Source: Linnemannia elongata
Lineage: Eukaryota > Mortierellomycota > Mortierellomycetes > Mortierellales > Mortierellaceae
Direction: 5' to 3'
Assembly (NCBI GenBank): GCA_036320915.1
Contig: JAXBDG010000007.1
Coordinates: 682,001 to 746,000 of the forward strand
Length of the DNA: 64,000 nucleotides
Below are positions 18,576 through 30,800 of this stretch, in pieces. Both the position numbers and the translations under genes were made by a program. The first letter of the stretch is position 1; every line of letters begins with the position of its first letter. The notes beneath the pieces were generated by a model. It had not been told where the DNA came from. It searched no databases and saw only the letters and a list, made by a program, of their open reading frames with translations.

Positions 18576-21500
18576 CTACCGGTAGCGTCGGCTGTCGTCG
18601 TGTGATCGGTCTCGACTCCTGTCACGATCGCGGTCTCGTCCACGTCCTGAGCGCCCGCGACTTCGATCCCGACTGCGGTCTCGACTACGGTCCCGACTGC
18701 GGTCTCGGCTGCGACCTCTGCTTCGATCCCTCGAGTCTTTGCGGCGATCGTTACGGTCGTACGACCGATCCCGTTTGCGACTATCCCTCGACCGCTCCTC
18801 GTGGTTGCTACTGCCATTGGGGAGACTGCCATTGCTGCCGTTGCTGACGTGGTTACTGCTGTTGCTTTCACGAATGCCATCACCGGTGCTTCGGCGCTTT
18901 GCTGACCGACTGTGTCCCTCATCATCTTCATCGTCTGACCTGTGGCGATGTTTCGAGGAGCTGCGACGGTCATGGGATGATCCAGACCGATGGTCCTTGT
19001 ACCGCGATCGCTCATCCTCCAAAGAATCGCTCCTCCTGCGAGAATGTCTCGAGGTCGTCCGCTGTGGACTTGTGCTACCATCCCGTCCTGATCGAGATCT
19101 CCTGTGTGCTCCATCATCTCGATCGCGACTGTAGTTCCGTCGAGAAGAATGAGGGCTTGACCGCCTCTGGCCTGACTTCCGACTATCCTCTGAATGCTGC
19201 CGTTTCCGTGAAGATGAAGATTCGACAGATTGCTTTTGGGCGTTCTTGATGTCCATGTAACCCTTGCGGAGCTGAGCGTAATGGATGGCACCTGTAGGGA
19301 AGGCCTTTCCTGCAAATGTCCATAGCTGACGGGAAAGACGGTCTCGTTCGCTTCTTGACCTTGAGGAGCCTCCATCGACCAGATCCTCAATCTCACGACC
19401 AATCCGACCCAGGCACTCGGCGATGACTTGAGGTTCCACAGACTTCTTATCCGACTCTCGAATAGTCCTCAGGTCGCGACTCACAGCTCTCAGCATATCC
19501 TTGCTGGCCTCGTCCGACTGCCCTCCAGAAGAATCCTCGCCGCGATCTGAGCCAGAACCAGCATTGGCCTTGGATGAACGTCCTGATCGAGTGGTGGAAG
19601 GGCGGGACTTGGTGCCACTGGAGTTGGTGGTCGCCTTGGCCGCTGACCGACTGCTGCTCGACTTGCTTTGATCCTTAGCACTACTGCTGGTTTGATGGTT
19701 GCTGGAGGCACTTCGAGATGACTTGCCAGGTTCTCGTCGGGATCCAGATGACGATGCTGCCGATTGCCGAATTTTCTTATCACGCTCGGACTCGCGAAGA
19801 GTTTTCAACAGGTACTCTCCACGGCGGACCAAGTGAAGAGCCTTGGGAATCTTGCCCAAATCCTTGGCATCCTGGGTCGAAAGGAAGAACTTGCTGCCGA
19901 ATCCTAATGCGCTGTCCTCCTGAATCTTGTCCCAAGCACCGAATCCATGCTTGTAGATGCCGATAACCAGCGAAGCATCGTCTTTCTGGCCCCATGAACA
20001 CGACCAGTTCATCACAGGCTTCAACGCAACACCCATCCTGAACTTGGTAGTATCGGTACCGTCCAGCTTGCGGTTCATGGCCCGCAGATCCTTCAAGCGC
20101 AAAATCATTTGACCAGCGTTCACCTTCTCGACCTCCTTGTAGGTGAACAAAACTGCCTTGGCGTTCTTCTTGGCGTAGGGAAGGTCCTCATCAGGGTCCT
20201 GGTTGTCGATTGAATCGTGTTCGACCCCCAAGGCATCCTCACAGGCATGAATCAAATCTTCAGCCTCCTGCTTGACCACGCCTTCCTCCTTGTCCTCGAG
20301 CTCCGCCTCGGCCACAACATCCTGGTAGCGATCCGTCACGATTCCGTACTTGAGCATACCGCGAGCGAGGGCACGGAGATCCTTGGTGTTCAATTCAGAT
20401 GGGTCGAGTCCTGCGCCCCGCTTCTTCTTGGGTCCTGCGGGCGCCGAGGTCGAGTTGCTCGATGCCTTGCGTCTCTTCCGGCGGCCCTCAGACTCGGGCG
20501 ATGGAGAGGTGGCCTTCTCCTCCGCATAGGAAACGCGACCGCGATTGCGAGGCGTGTAGAGCTGCTCCTCCATCTTGGCCCTTTCCTCGGCCTCAAACTG
20601 TTCGCGCTCGTCGGCAGGGATAATCTCGTCCCAAGACATATCCTCGGCGCCAAAATCAGTGTACTTGAACTGTTCCAAGAACTCGTCACCACCGGCCAAG
20701 GCGACAGCATCTGCCGTGTCGTGGTCCTCAGCACGAGCCAAAATCTCGTCCAAGTCAAGCTCGTCCAGCTTCTTGGCAGCTGCTCCTTCAGTCTGCTGGA
20801 ACATGCTCTGCGCACCGAACTTGAGGATCGCTGAAAGCTCATCCTTGGTGAAGCCTGTCGATGTCTCGGCTGCCTTCTTTTGTTGCAAGATTTCCAACCC
20901 CGAGGTGTCCATCTGTTTGATAATACAGTACTCGAGAACCATCTTGCGCTTGGCACGCTCAATAATGTCCTCTTCGATCGTGTCCTTGGAGACGAATCGA
21001 TAGACGTTGACGACGTTCTTCTGGCCGATACGATGAGCACGCGCCATTGCTTGAAGATCGTTCTGAGGATTCCAGTCCGAATCAAAGATAATGACAGTGT
21101 CGGCCGTCTCCAAATTGATACCAAGACCACCAGCGCGGGTCGACAGCAAAAAGACAAAATCGATCGAATTGGGTGCGTTGAAGTGCTCGATCGATCGCTT
21201 GCGAGCCTCCGATCCGACACTGCCGTCCAAACGTTGAAAGGCGAATCCGCGGAGGGCCAAGTAGTCCGTCATGATGTCCAGCATTCTCACCATCTGGGAA
21301 AAGATCAGGACGCGATGTCCATCCTTCTTGAGCCTTGTCAAAAGCTTGTCGAGGAGTACCATCTTGCCACTGCTCATGATGATGCCCTTGAGCTGCTCCT
21401 CTCGCTTGTCCGACACCACCTCTGCGTTCGGGAACAGGTATGGATGATTACTGGCCTTCTTGAGCTCCATGGCGACGTTCAGTAAGCTCAGCTGGCCATG

Positions 21501-23198
21501 ACCGGAGACCCCCTTGTTGAGGACAGCAAAGTTCTTGGTAAGGATGTTCTTGTAGTAATGGGTCTGGAGTTGGGACAATTCCACGCGAAGAATACGCTCG
21601 GTCTTCTTCGGTAGCGACTTTTCAACATCCTTCTTCAAACGACGCAGCATGTAGGGCTTCAGATTGTCGTGCAGGTCACGGATCTTGGCCTCTTGTTCTG
21701 CATCCGCCATATCAATCTCTACGTCGTCGTCCACAAACTTGTCGGGCATCAAGAAATTACAAAGCGCAATCAGCTCCTTGACGCTGTTCTGGAGAGGAGT
21801 TCCGGTGATCAGCAGGCGATTGGCAGTGTGAAAGTCCTTGAGGGTCTCGTGAAGCTGCGATTGCTTGTTCTTGAGTCGATGGGCCTCGTCGATTGCCAGG
21901 TAGGTCCACTTGATCTTGTCCAGCTCTGCGCGGTCCATGCGCACCAACTCAAAGGTCGTCAAGAGAACATTGAACCGGATCTTGGTGGTTGAGCCTTTCT
22001 GGTAGAACTCGTAATCGCGGATGGTTTGTCGACTCGCGCCGTCACCAATGTACACAATCATGTTCATGTCAGGAGCCCATCGCTCAAACTCGCGTTGCCA
22101 TGCGCCGATTGTCGAAAGTGGAACCACGACCAGGTAAGGACCGTAGAGGTTGTGTTGGTGAAACAGGAAGGAGATGATCGAGATGGACTGCACCGTCTTG
22201 CCCAAACCCATCTCGTCTGCCAGGATACCATTCTCGTTCCTGGACCAGAGGCGAGACATCCAGTTCAATCCGGTCAATTGGTAGTCACGGAGCTGACCTC
22301 CCACCAGGTATTCAGGCTGCGTGAGCATCTTTTTGAAGGGTGGTCGCTGTCCCTTGGGGTAGATGGTCGTCTTGTATGGAACCTTCTGACTTGACTCACG
22401 GTCCAGGAATGCATCAATCTCCGCCTGGTGATTGTCCGAAATCTGATCCTCAACTTCCCAGGTAGCAGCGCTGTAGGCCAGGCGGTTCCATTTACAAAAG
22501 TATTCCGTCTCGCCTGATTTCGAGGTTCTGGAGGCGATGATGCGCTCGACGGTTCGATAGTCCTTGAGCTCGTCACGAAGCATCTCTCGGTTGACATCGG
22601 ATTGCTCGATCTCCTCGCGCATAGTGTTGGGGTCAGACTTGAGGGCGATCTCGGGGTAGACAAAGCGATGGATGTAGCTATCGACCTTCTTGAAGCCCTT
22701 GTACTGTCGGAGGTCTTGGTAGGGCTCCCAAGTATTGTGCATATGGCTGTGCTGTTTCCATTTGATCAGATACTCCATGTTGTTGTGCGGATCATCGGGC
22801 TCGTCAGCATCGTCAGCATCCTCTGATTCTGATTTGAAAGGAAGGGTAAAAGTAATAATCATAATTTAATATCTTTGTTCGAAAGAAAAGAGAACAAACG
22901 CCACCAATATTTTGAATCACAATGTTTGAGCATCGTCGGAATATTTTCCTTCCTACCTGTGCGACGGAAATCATGGACACTTTCGATAACATCGCCTTCC
23001 TCTTCTGGCACCACTGGCTTGGTATACACTGGGAGCTTGTCATCCTCTGAACTAATGCCCCAATCGTTTTCGTCCTCGTTATAGTTGACCTGTCCACCGC
23101 GCGAAGAATAGCGGACTCCTTGGTCTGTGTCTTTGTTGGCTATTAAACAAGATGGCACGAGAAAAAAAAAATAAACTTTGAGTTATCGAGTATATATA

Positions 23199-23264
<66 letters not shown>

Positions 23265-24618
23265 GCTCTGATGCCATGAGTCACATCTGAGAACCACATA
23301 CGACGCCTACCTGATGAGGCTGTTCTCCTGCGCCTGCTGCTAGACTTTTTCTTGGAACTGCTGCCCCAGTCTCCATCCGAATCACTGGCGGATGAAGGGG
23401 TGTCCTGAGGAGTTATCCTTTGGATAGCGCGTTCATTGGTTCTCGGTTCTATAACCAGAAAAAATGAGAGTGGTTTTTTAAGTCAGCCACAGTATTGCTG
23501 CCATTTAGGAAGCTTTGTTAAGGTCGTGCAGGGCCTCGTTGATAACGAAAACTGTTTGAGGTATACCTTTCCGTCCTGAAGACCTTGAGGATTTTGCGGT
23601 CTTTCTCGTGGTCTTCTTTTTGCTGCCATATCCGTAATCACTACCACTGTCGTCTGACCCATCATCAGCCCCAGAACCAGACTCCGATCCGTCGTTATCG
23701 TCGTTTTCAAAATCACTCTGAAGTAAGAAAACAAGAGCAGAACGTTGTCAGTCTGATGAACTATTGAGTGCGCAAACCTGGTGCATTTTCAATTGAAACA
23801 GGTAATGTGCATGAAATGTACCTCTTCGTCCTCGTCTTCTTCGTCATCGTCATCGATAATCTTGGGTGCACGGCGACTCCTGCCTGATCTGCGAAGATCA
23901 TACAGCTCTGCGTCGACATTGCGAAACTCTGTCCTGCTTGTCCTAGGCGCCTTATTAGAGCGGACCTGGCTGGAATCAGACCCATTGACCTCCTCGAAGC
24001 TGTCGTAGGTGTTCTCATCCTGACGCCGAGAAGATGATTTCTTGGGCTGATAGTCGGGTTCATCGTCGTCGTCATCGTCGTCGCTGGAGGATTCGAAAGA
24101 TGATGCTTCTGACCCTGACTTATTGTTGCTGTTGCTGTTATTCACTCTGCTCCGGCTTTTGTGTCTATCCTCGCTGTCCGAGAGACTGTCGGAGGAGCGG
24201 CGCTTGCGATGGATTGGTGAGGATGCTCCTTCGTCTTCATACGCAGACGAGTCTTGGGCTACCGAGAATTTAAGAGACGGAGTGTCAGTACTGATAGCAT
24301 TTGTATATATGTAAGGGTGGATTGTGAGATGCGTCGATCAATAGACCTAGCTCGATTCTCTCTCGAGCGTACTGTATTAGCACTGCTCTCCAAGGCTCTT
24401 TGTCAGCAACGCAGAGCCACACAACCGCTGGCGTCCTGTGGTGAATTCCATCCGTGCGTTGAGGTGAAAGTGGAACGAGAGAGGAGGGGGGTTGCATGCT
24501 TGTCGAGGGACGCTTCCAAAAAAAGACAGGCAGCATAATAACAAGGGACTCCATTACAACTAGAGAGGAGACGGAGAAGGCATGATGCATGTGCGTGGGT
24601 GTGATGTTGGGTTTCATC

Positions 24619-24658
<40 letters not shown>

Positions 24659-24904
24659 CTGATTCCAAATGCGATTGCAGCGGACTTGACTGTTGTGATT
24701 CCGAAAAACATACTTCTGGCTGGTGAGTGGTGAAAGTCCAAGGCAAGAGCGAGATCGAGGCAACAGGAAAGAGGGAGGGGGAGTGTGCTGCATAGGGGTT
24801 TGTTTCCATTACATCTGGGTGAGATAGGACACCAATTGGGTGACTAGGGAAGAGAGTGTTGGGATGGGATATGGCGTGTGAAGGGATGGGCACTTACAGT
24901 CCAT
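18576..24904 (-). CDS. CHD1: CHD1 chromodomain-helicase chromatin remodeller
   Basis: Six coding exons join in phase: 24904-24898, 24258-23822, 23717-23567, 23448-23311, 23139-22957 and 22828-18576, giving 1722 residues. An acidic Ser-rich N-terminal third contains the ISSEDD motif. Two chromodomains follow (about residues 320-360 with EYLIKWK...NTWEPY, and 395-430 with YFCKWN...ATWE). The SNF2 ATPase has DEMGLGKT, DEAH (IDEAHRLKN), LITGTPLQN, and the C lobe TRAGGLGINL...ARAHRIGQ. Then come a SANT/SLIDE-type DNA-binding region (about 1280-1320) and the CHD1 C-terminal CHCT helical domain (about 1445-1555). It slides nucleosomes behind RNA polymerase II. Odd points are a 7-nt first coding exon behind a 639-nt intron and a long Arg-Ser dipeptide tail (about residues 1670-1722). 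Confidence 0.93.
23203..23263. repeat. 61-base T tract inside a CHD1 intron
   Basis: An uninterrupted T run on the plus strand, which is poly(A) in the CHD1 transcript, is preceded by a short TA run (23191-23202). It lies in the intron between exons 4 and 5. Confidence 0.9.
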
Positions 24905-26047
24905 GGAGGTTGTTCGTCAACGTGGAAGGTTGGGCAGGTAAGCAAGGCAACAGGCGGATAGTATTCTTTGATTGTTGTAGTAACTGGTGGTTGCATGGAA
25001 GAATAAGGGTAAAGAACGGACAAAAAGAGAGCGTTAGTTTTAAGGACGTCCAGGGTGCAAAAGAGTCGGGTTGAAGTGAAAGCTTAGGAATCAGGCAAGG
25101 TGGTTGGCTGGTTGTTTGGTTAATCTGAGTGTGGAGGCTGATAAAAGGGATGATCGGGATCCATGTAGACACCATCTTTCGGTTGCTAGCAGTCGACGCG
25201 TCCGTGGTGCAGTGAAAACAGGTATCGAGGGTCGCAAAGGAGAAGAGAAGAAAGAAAAGTAAAGAAGTAGAAAGAGCTGGTTGATCTTCATCGTACATGG
25301 AGGCTGGTTGGGCAGAGAGTAGAGATCGATCGGATGAGGAAAGGAGGCACAGGGTGTGGCGAAGTTGAAAAAAAAGAGAGAGAGGAGGACGATGACAACG
25401 ACAACGAGTGGAAGAAGGGTGAGGGGGAGGAGGACGGAGACAGGGACAGGGTGACGATACGAACAGAACAGAACAGACAGCAAGCAGGCAGACAAGGGGG
25501 CGATGGTGATGGCGGAGGCGGAAAGTGAGAGAGGTCAATGCAAGAGACAATAGTCAAACAGGTTACAAGTATACATACATACACAGACACACACTACTAG
25601 GGAATATACAGATATACACACACACACACACACACAGCTCGTAGGAGGAGTCGTAGTAGACAGAGTAGTAGTCGTAGACAAGGCGCGAGGTGAGAGTAAA
25701 AAAAAAAAATAAGAGGGGAGGGCGAGGTGGAAGTGTGTGTTGTTTGAGAGAAGGGGAGAGAGGGCGATATTGGGATTTTTGCTCGAAAGAAAAAAGACAA
25801 ACGAATTGATTGTCTGCTAAGCCACCAACCATGGATTGGGGTCTTGCACATGGAGCTCAAACGGATCATTTGTTGGGTGACAAGCACAGGCACAAAACCC
25901 AACGACGCGTCTCCCTTTCTTCGCTTTTGTTTCATCGTCTCTTTTTTCATTTTTCATACTTCTAGCACTTCCTTTTAGTTCTCACAAGGAATAGGCAGAA
26001 GGGATATATCTATAGAAAACACTGGCACGCATTCACCTTCACTCTTC
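24905..26047. other. CHD1 promoter region and downstream flank of the START gene
   Basis: No gene was recognised. On the plus strand it is purine-rich with a run of AC dinucleotides at about 25614-25636. Frames here are low-complexity. Confidence 0.5.
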
Positions 26048-26934
26048 CTAGCAGTTGATTGGCAAAGGAGTGGCGGTCGACGACACAGGCTGGATCTTCT
26101 CGTCAAGAACTCCGTTCTCCTCGTCAGTCTTCATCAATCGAAGACCCGCGTCTCTCATCGAGTTCAGGAAGGCTATGCAAGGGAGTTATATTAAGACAAA
26201 GGATAGATCAGTGGACTGAACCAGATATGTATCCGGACGAGTTTCTACTCTACGTCCATTCATGGAAGGAACTTACATGGAATGCCAGACTTGGCCGCCC
26301 AGTTGATGATACTTGAAGGAATGTTGCCCTGTTTTTTGTCACAAAAAATGAAGAGCTGTCAGATTCAATCGGCGTTCATACAAGAAGTATAACACTGAGC
26401 AGCTACAGTAACAGCAACAGAGCGATATTGTACTTTAGGGTTGTCGTAGTAGCCAAACCAAATGTTGCAGCCACGGCCATCTTCGGTAGGTTGGATAACC
26501 ACATCCTGTCTAAAATCGTCCACACGGACTGTGCCCGACCGCTCAGGAGCAGCCTCATCAAACACACTCTTGCCGTTTACACAGACCACGCCCTCTGCGA
26601 ACTCCTGTGTGCGGAGTTCGTAGACATAGTCGCGTGGATACAATGGCCAGGGAAACTTTGCTGTAAAGTGCAAGCGGTGGTTAGGGAGAGCTCTCCAGCC
26701 GATCATGTTAGAGTCCCAGGACTTGCGAAAGTCCAAGTCAGTGTATGCTCGAAGTAGGTAGCGAGTGGGCAAATCGGGGTAGGATCCTAAAACCTTGTAC
26801 TCCTTCAACGAGCTATTAGGGACGGATCGACGGTAGACCTTGAAATTAGGCACCTGTGAGAACAGCTCCCAGGAAGTGACATCGGGAGCCTTCATCTCGG
26901 CGATAGCCTCGTTGACTTGCGCTTCAGTAAACAT
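26048..26934 (-). CDS. START-domain lipid-binding protein (PCTP/STARD-like)
   Basis: Three exons (26934-26434, 26328-26277, 26172-26048) join in phase to give 225 residues. The protein is essentially one START domain: VPNFKVYRRSVPNSSLKEYKVLGS, then a LRAYTDLDFRKSWD segment, FPWPLYPRDYVYELR (the typical PLxxRDYVxxR strand), and a C-terminal helix NIPSSIINWAAKSGIPSFLNSMRDAG that forms the lid over the lipid cavity. Such single-domain proteins carry a phospholipid or sterol between membranes; the ligand cannot be told from sequence. The exon joins reproduce the family's C-terminal helix exactly. An in-frame ATG lies 63 nt upstream (26997) and would add a hydrophobic leader, but the internal MFTEAQ start fits the domain better. 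It diverges from SOD2. Confidence 0.87.
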
Positions 26935-27484
26935 TTTTTGTTGAATAGAAATGTAGTTGTGTGATGGTGTATGGAGAAAATAATAGGGAAGCAGCAAGAG
27001 CAGAGAAAGTACGAAAGGGGCGTGTCAATACAGGAAGGTTAAAAAAAAAACAGAAAGAAAGAATGAGGAAGGTATTTATTCGGCGGTGGTAAAAACACCG
27101 AAAGGCAATCAAGGTGAGAAAGAAGGCACGCGATCCTCCCATGATATTGGATCATTTTAGGATCACTGGCCGAAAGGACTCATTTATTGCGGGAAGATAA
27201 ATTGCGCTTGGAAAGGGCATATTTGAAAAACTACATTTTCAGTTAAGTGTGGAAGGTAAGGATGGTTCCGATAAATGCTTGCTTATTTTTTTTTCTTTTT
27301 GTCTGTTGCTTTGAGGCGTCTATCAAGCGGTCAATCTCGTTGTACCTTGCTTCGCATATGTGGTTGTGTACTGAAAGATTAAGTTGGGCTGAGCAGACCG
27401 TTGATGCGTGAATCAATGAGACACCCTTTACGCGTTCTGAGAAGAGCGACCCAGCGCGTCGCGCTGATCTAACAAACGAATTTC

Positions 27485-27492
27485 TGACGTCA
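27485..27492. promoter_or_regulatory. Palindromic CRE (TGACGTCA) upstream of SOD2
   Basis: A perfect ATF/CREB-type octamer lies 108 nt upstream of the SOD2 start, with a TATATGG sequence about 20 nt after it. Fungal Atf1-type bZIP factors use this site for oxidative and osmotic stress genes, which fits a superoxide dismutase. The site lies 550 bp from the divergent START gene. Confidence 0.55.
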
Positions 27493-27599
27493 CCCAAAAG
27501 CATTGTTATATGGCTCGGCGCTTCTTGTTCTTTTCTTTTTCCTTTTTATTTCTTTCATACACACAACTCCCGTTATATCCCTCTCACACTTCGACCAAC

Positions 27600-28856
27600 A
27601 TGCTTCGCTCCATCCCCCGCACCTTTGCTGCCATCAACAAGCCCTCGGCCTTTGCCGGTCTCCGCTACAAGCACACCCTCCCCGGTAAGCTCTTACGGAG
27701 ATTTATTTTCACTCCTTACATCAACATTTCGTTCATTCTCTCTCAATCCTCTGAATCCAGGGGGTGTTCGAAATGACCGGATCGAAGGCGCATGGTGTAG
27801 CGACTAATCAACCTTCATAACCAGTTCTAACCGCTGCGGCTTCTGTCTTCTTTTTTCGCTTATTTAGCTCTCCCATACGCCTATGAGGTACGTTTTGTCG
27901 TTGGCTGTGTCTCAATGCCTGCGCAGACCGCGTCGATTTCGCGTTCTTGGTGTCATCTTCTATAGCTTTCATTCTCACGCTCGTCTCCTTTGCTATTTTC
28001 ACTCCTCGCCTTTTCACTATAGGCTTTGGAGCCCTACATTAGTGGAGAGATCATGAAGATCCACCACGCCAAGCACCATCAGAGTACGTGGGGACGCCAA
28101 TGCTAACGATGTCTAATTGAATACCTGACAAAACTGAACAAAAAACTACACGCCACTAAGACGTCATGATCTGCGCATTAATACATCTGCTTACCTCAAT
28201 GCTCAACCCTTTTATTAACACCGAACTACAACGCATGTTTCACCACTCCTTATAGCCTATATCAACAACCTCAACGCTGCTGAGGAGAAGCTCGGATCTG
28301 CCTTCAAGGGCAACGATGTCAACGAGGAGATCTCCATCCAGTCTGCCATCAAGTTCAACGGCGGTGGTACGTCGTAATTACTTTTTTTTGCACCTTGCTG
28401 GATTGCTTTCTCCTATGACCAATCATATTAATTAGCTGATCTATTTGCCGTTTGTACTCAGGCCACATCAACCACACACTCTTCTGGGAGAACTTGGCCC
28501 CCGGAAACAAGGAGGTCCCCAAGCCCTCGGGCGAGCTCCTCAAGGAGATCGAGAAGACCTGGGGCTCGTTTGACCAGTTCGTCTCCAAGTTCAACACCCA
28601 GACTGCCGCTGTTCAGGGTTCCGGATGGGGTTGGTTGGGCTACAACAAGGAGTTCAAGCGTCTTGAGATCGCCACCACCGCCAACCAGGATCCCCTCAAG
28701 CCCACTACCGGATTGATCCCCCTTTTGGGAATTGATGTCTGGGAGCACGCCTACTACCTCCAGTACAAGAACGTCCGTCCCGACTACCTCAACGCCATCT
28801 GGCACGTCATCAACTGGAAGACTGTCACCGACCGCTTCACCAAGGCCCACAAGTAA
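27600..28856 (+). CDS. SOD2: Mitochondrial manganese superoxide dismutase
   Basis: Five exons join in phase: 27600-27684, 27868-27887 (20 nt), 28023-28083, 28256-28366 and 28462-28856, giving 223 residues. An N-terminal basic, hydroxyl-rich leader ([23 protein letters not shown]) looks like a mitochondrial targeting peptide. It is followed by [31 protein letters not shown]. Metal ligands are visible: the first His of IHHAKHH, a His in the [11 protein letters not shown] segment, and Asp and His in [24 protein letters not shown] and the Gln in [11 protein letters not shown] are typical of Mn rather than Fe enzymes. It converts superoxide to hydrogen peroxide in the matrix. The 20-nt exon encodes LPYAYE exactly where the family needs it. 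The codon choice is C-rich in the third position, as in highly expressed genes. Confidence 0.97.
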
Positions 28857-29271
28857 ATGGATGTGCGATCGGCAGCCACCAGAAAGTTTTAATCCTAAGC
28901 TGGCTTCGCCTTTTGGCATTATTTTCTTGACAATCGAACGCCTCTAGTCATCTTTGAATAAAAACCACCTTTTGCTCATTAATATCTGTTATGGCTTCCA
29001 TTGATATGCTCTTCATCTTCAATTGCGAAGTCATCATTTTTTTTTTAATCTCCTTCCGATGATTCAAAGCACAACACGTGACTAAGGACCTTGTCAAAAA
29101 TTTGACAGGTCTCGAATGTCACTTTTTCCACCCACTATTTTGTCACACCCTGTCGGTCCTCACCTTTTTCCGTTCTTGATTGCTTTCTCATCCATCATCC
29201 TTTTCTCCCACGTCAACCCTCTCCCTCATCAACCTCCACCTTCTCTCACCCTCTTTCCTTCCCTCTTCACT

Positions 29272-29273
<2 letters not shown>

Positions 29274-29303
<30 letters not shown>
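29274..29303. repeat. 30-base T tract in the Ctr promoter
   Basis: It is located 48 bp upstream of the Ctr start codon within a CT-rich leader. It may be a nucleosome-excluding poly(dT) promoter element. Confidence 0.8.
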
Positions 29304-29306
<3 letters not shown>

Positions 29307-29351
29307 TCTCCTCCTTTTTTTACTCCCGACCACTTAACCCGATCAGCAACG

Positions 29352-30314
29352 ATGGATCACACAATGGCTTCAGGCTTCAAGCCAGGTCTGGGTTCAGCCG
29401 TCTGGTCCCCGGACCTGACACCCACCTCCGAGCCCCAATACATCGGCGCCCTCATCGGTCTCTTTATCCTCTCCATCGGTTTCAGGGCCCTCGTCGCCGC
29501 CCAGGGTTACCTGGAAGCTTATCTCCATCTACACTTCTATCCTCGTCCTCTCTCCTCGTCACATTCCAGCCATAGCCATAACCCGTACCTGCAGCATCAC
29601 CAACAACAAGTCGATGAGGACGATAGCCATGATGAAGGCGCAGAACACCAGGACTTGACTCTTGATAACAGCAACATCAACAACAGCAACAGCAATGGTG
29701 ACCATGCCGTCCAGCCTCTACCTGAGAAGAACGACAAAGCCTTAACCCCCCTTTCTCAGCAAGGGCAATGGATGACGCAGCAGCTGCAGCAATCAGGACC
29801 TACCCCCACTACCCCCTCAAGACCCAAGCGATACGGCGGTCGTCGACACCACAGTCCTGCTCCCTTCTACGCCGCTGCTTCTCCTACCCAGTCGTCTTCA
29901 CTCCCATTTCTCACCTTTCCTACGGCCCAGCCCTTCATCTGGCAGGCCGAGGTAGCCCGTGCAGTCTTGACCACTACGGTCGTCGGTGTCGGATACATGC
30001 TCATGTTGGTCATCATGACCTACAACTCGGCTTACCTGGGTGTCATCCTTGCGGGCGTTTTTGTCGGCGAGATATATTTTGCGCGCTGGGGTCGTGTCCG
30101 GCCAATCTTTCCATCTTCTTCTGCCACAATCTCCAGGACACGGACCTCTCGGGTCAATGAGGTGAAGCAGCAGCAGCAATCGTCCAATGGGACAGCAACT
30201 GCCGTTACAAGGACGGCTGCAATCTCGAGGGCTTCCTTGGCTTCGACTAATTCTTCTAATGGTTATTCAACCGCCATGGCCCACCACGGTCTATCTGGCG
30301 ATGGGTCATGTTAA
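29352..30314 (+). CDS. Ctr-family copper transporter
   Basis: A single-exon gene of 320 residues. Three hydrophobic segments are seen: about residues 30-50 (YIGALIGLFILSIGFRALVA), 205-225 and 228-245. The second contains MLMLVIM, matching the MxxxM copper motif of Ctr helix 2. The third contains GVILAGVFVGEIYF, matching the GxxxG packing motif of helix 3. Ctr proteins form trimeric Cu(I) channels in the plasma or vacuolar membrane. The N terminus has only MDHTM as a possible metal site and lacks the Met-rich repeats of high-affinity plasma-membrane Ctr1, which is more like the vacuolar Ctr2/Ctr6 type (inference). A roughly 150-residue His/Gln/Asn/Ser-rich loop separates helices 1 and 2. The gene sits 0.5 kb after SOD2; the start follows a 30-base T tract. 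Confidence 0.82.
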   Translation: MDHTMASGFKPGLGSAVWSPDLTPTSEPQYIGALIGLFILSIGFRALVAAQGYLEAYLHLHFYPRPLSSSHSSHSHNPYLQHHQQQVDEDDSHDEGAEHQDLTLDNSNINNSNSNGDHAVQPLPEKNDKALTPLSQQGQWMTQQLQQSGPTPTTPSRPKRYGGRRHHSPAPFYAAASPTQSSSLPFLTFPTAQPFIWQAEVARAVLTTTVVGVGYMLMLVIMTYNSAYLGVILAGVFVGEIYFARWGRVRPIFPSSSATISRTRTSRVNEVKQQQQSSNGTATAVTRTAAISRASLASTNSSNGYSTAMAHHGLSGDGSC

Positions 30315-30800
30315 ATAAAAAAAAAAGAGAAACACTCCCATCTATAAATTTAAAGCATATATCTGATTGACAAGTTTAACTAGATTGTGAGATGCTGATG
30401 TTTTTTTATTTTTTTTATTTTTTTTATTTCCGACCCATTGTGTGGTTTCTCGATGGGTTTGATTGGGAGGGATAGTATGGACGTTAAGGGCGTGAAACGT
30501 GAATGAGAGCTGTCATTTTTTGTGTATGACAGGCCAAGTGTTAATTGTAAGAAGAGTGTGAGGTGTGTGAGGTGTGGGGTAAAGGGAAAAAAAAGTGTCA
30601 TAACTATGCTCAAAAAAGTGCTGCTTGGAGCAAAAACTCCAAGAAATGAAATTGAAAAGAAGAAGAGAGGGGGGAGTTGCATGCAAAAAGAAAGAGTAGA
30701 AAATAACATGTCAAAAAGAAAAAGAAAAAGGAAGTAAGACAAAAAGAAAAAAGCTAAAGAAAGAGAAGCGAAGAATGTTCACCCGACCCTAGACGTAAAC

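Noticed and set aside
20217..21485. Plus-strand open frames of about 200 codons
   Set aside because: They mirror the CHD1 helicase exon on the opposite strand and carry no family signature.
24285..24893. 202-codon minus-strand open frame upstream of CHD1
   Set aside because: It contains a Lys run made by the T tract and lies in the first CHD1 intron. No domain was seen.
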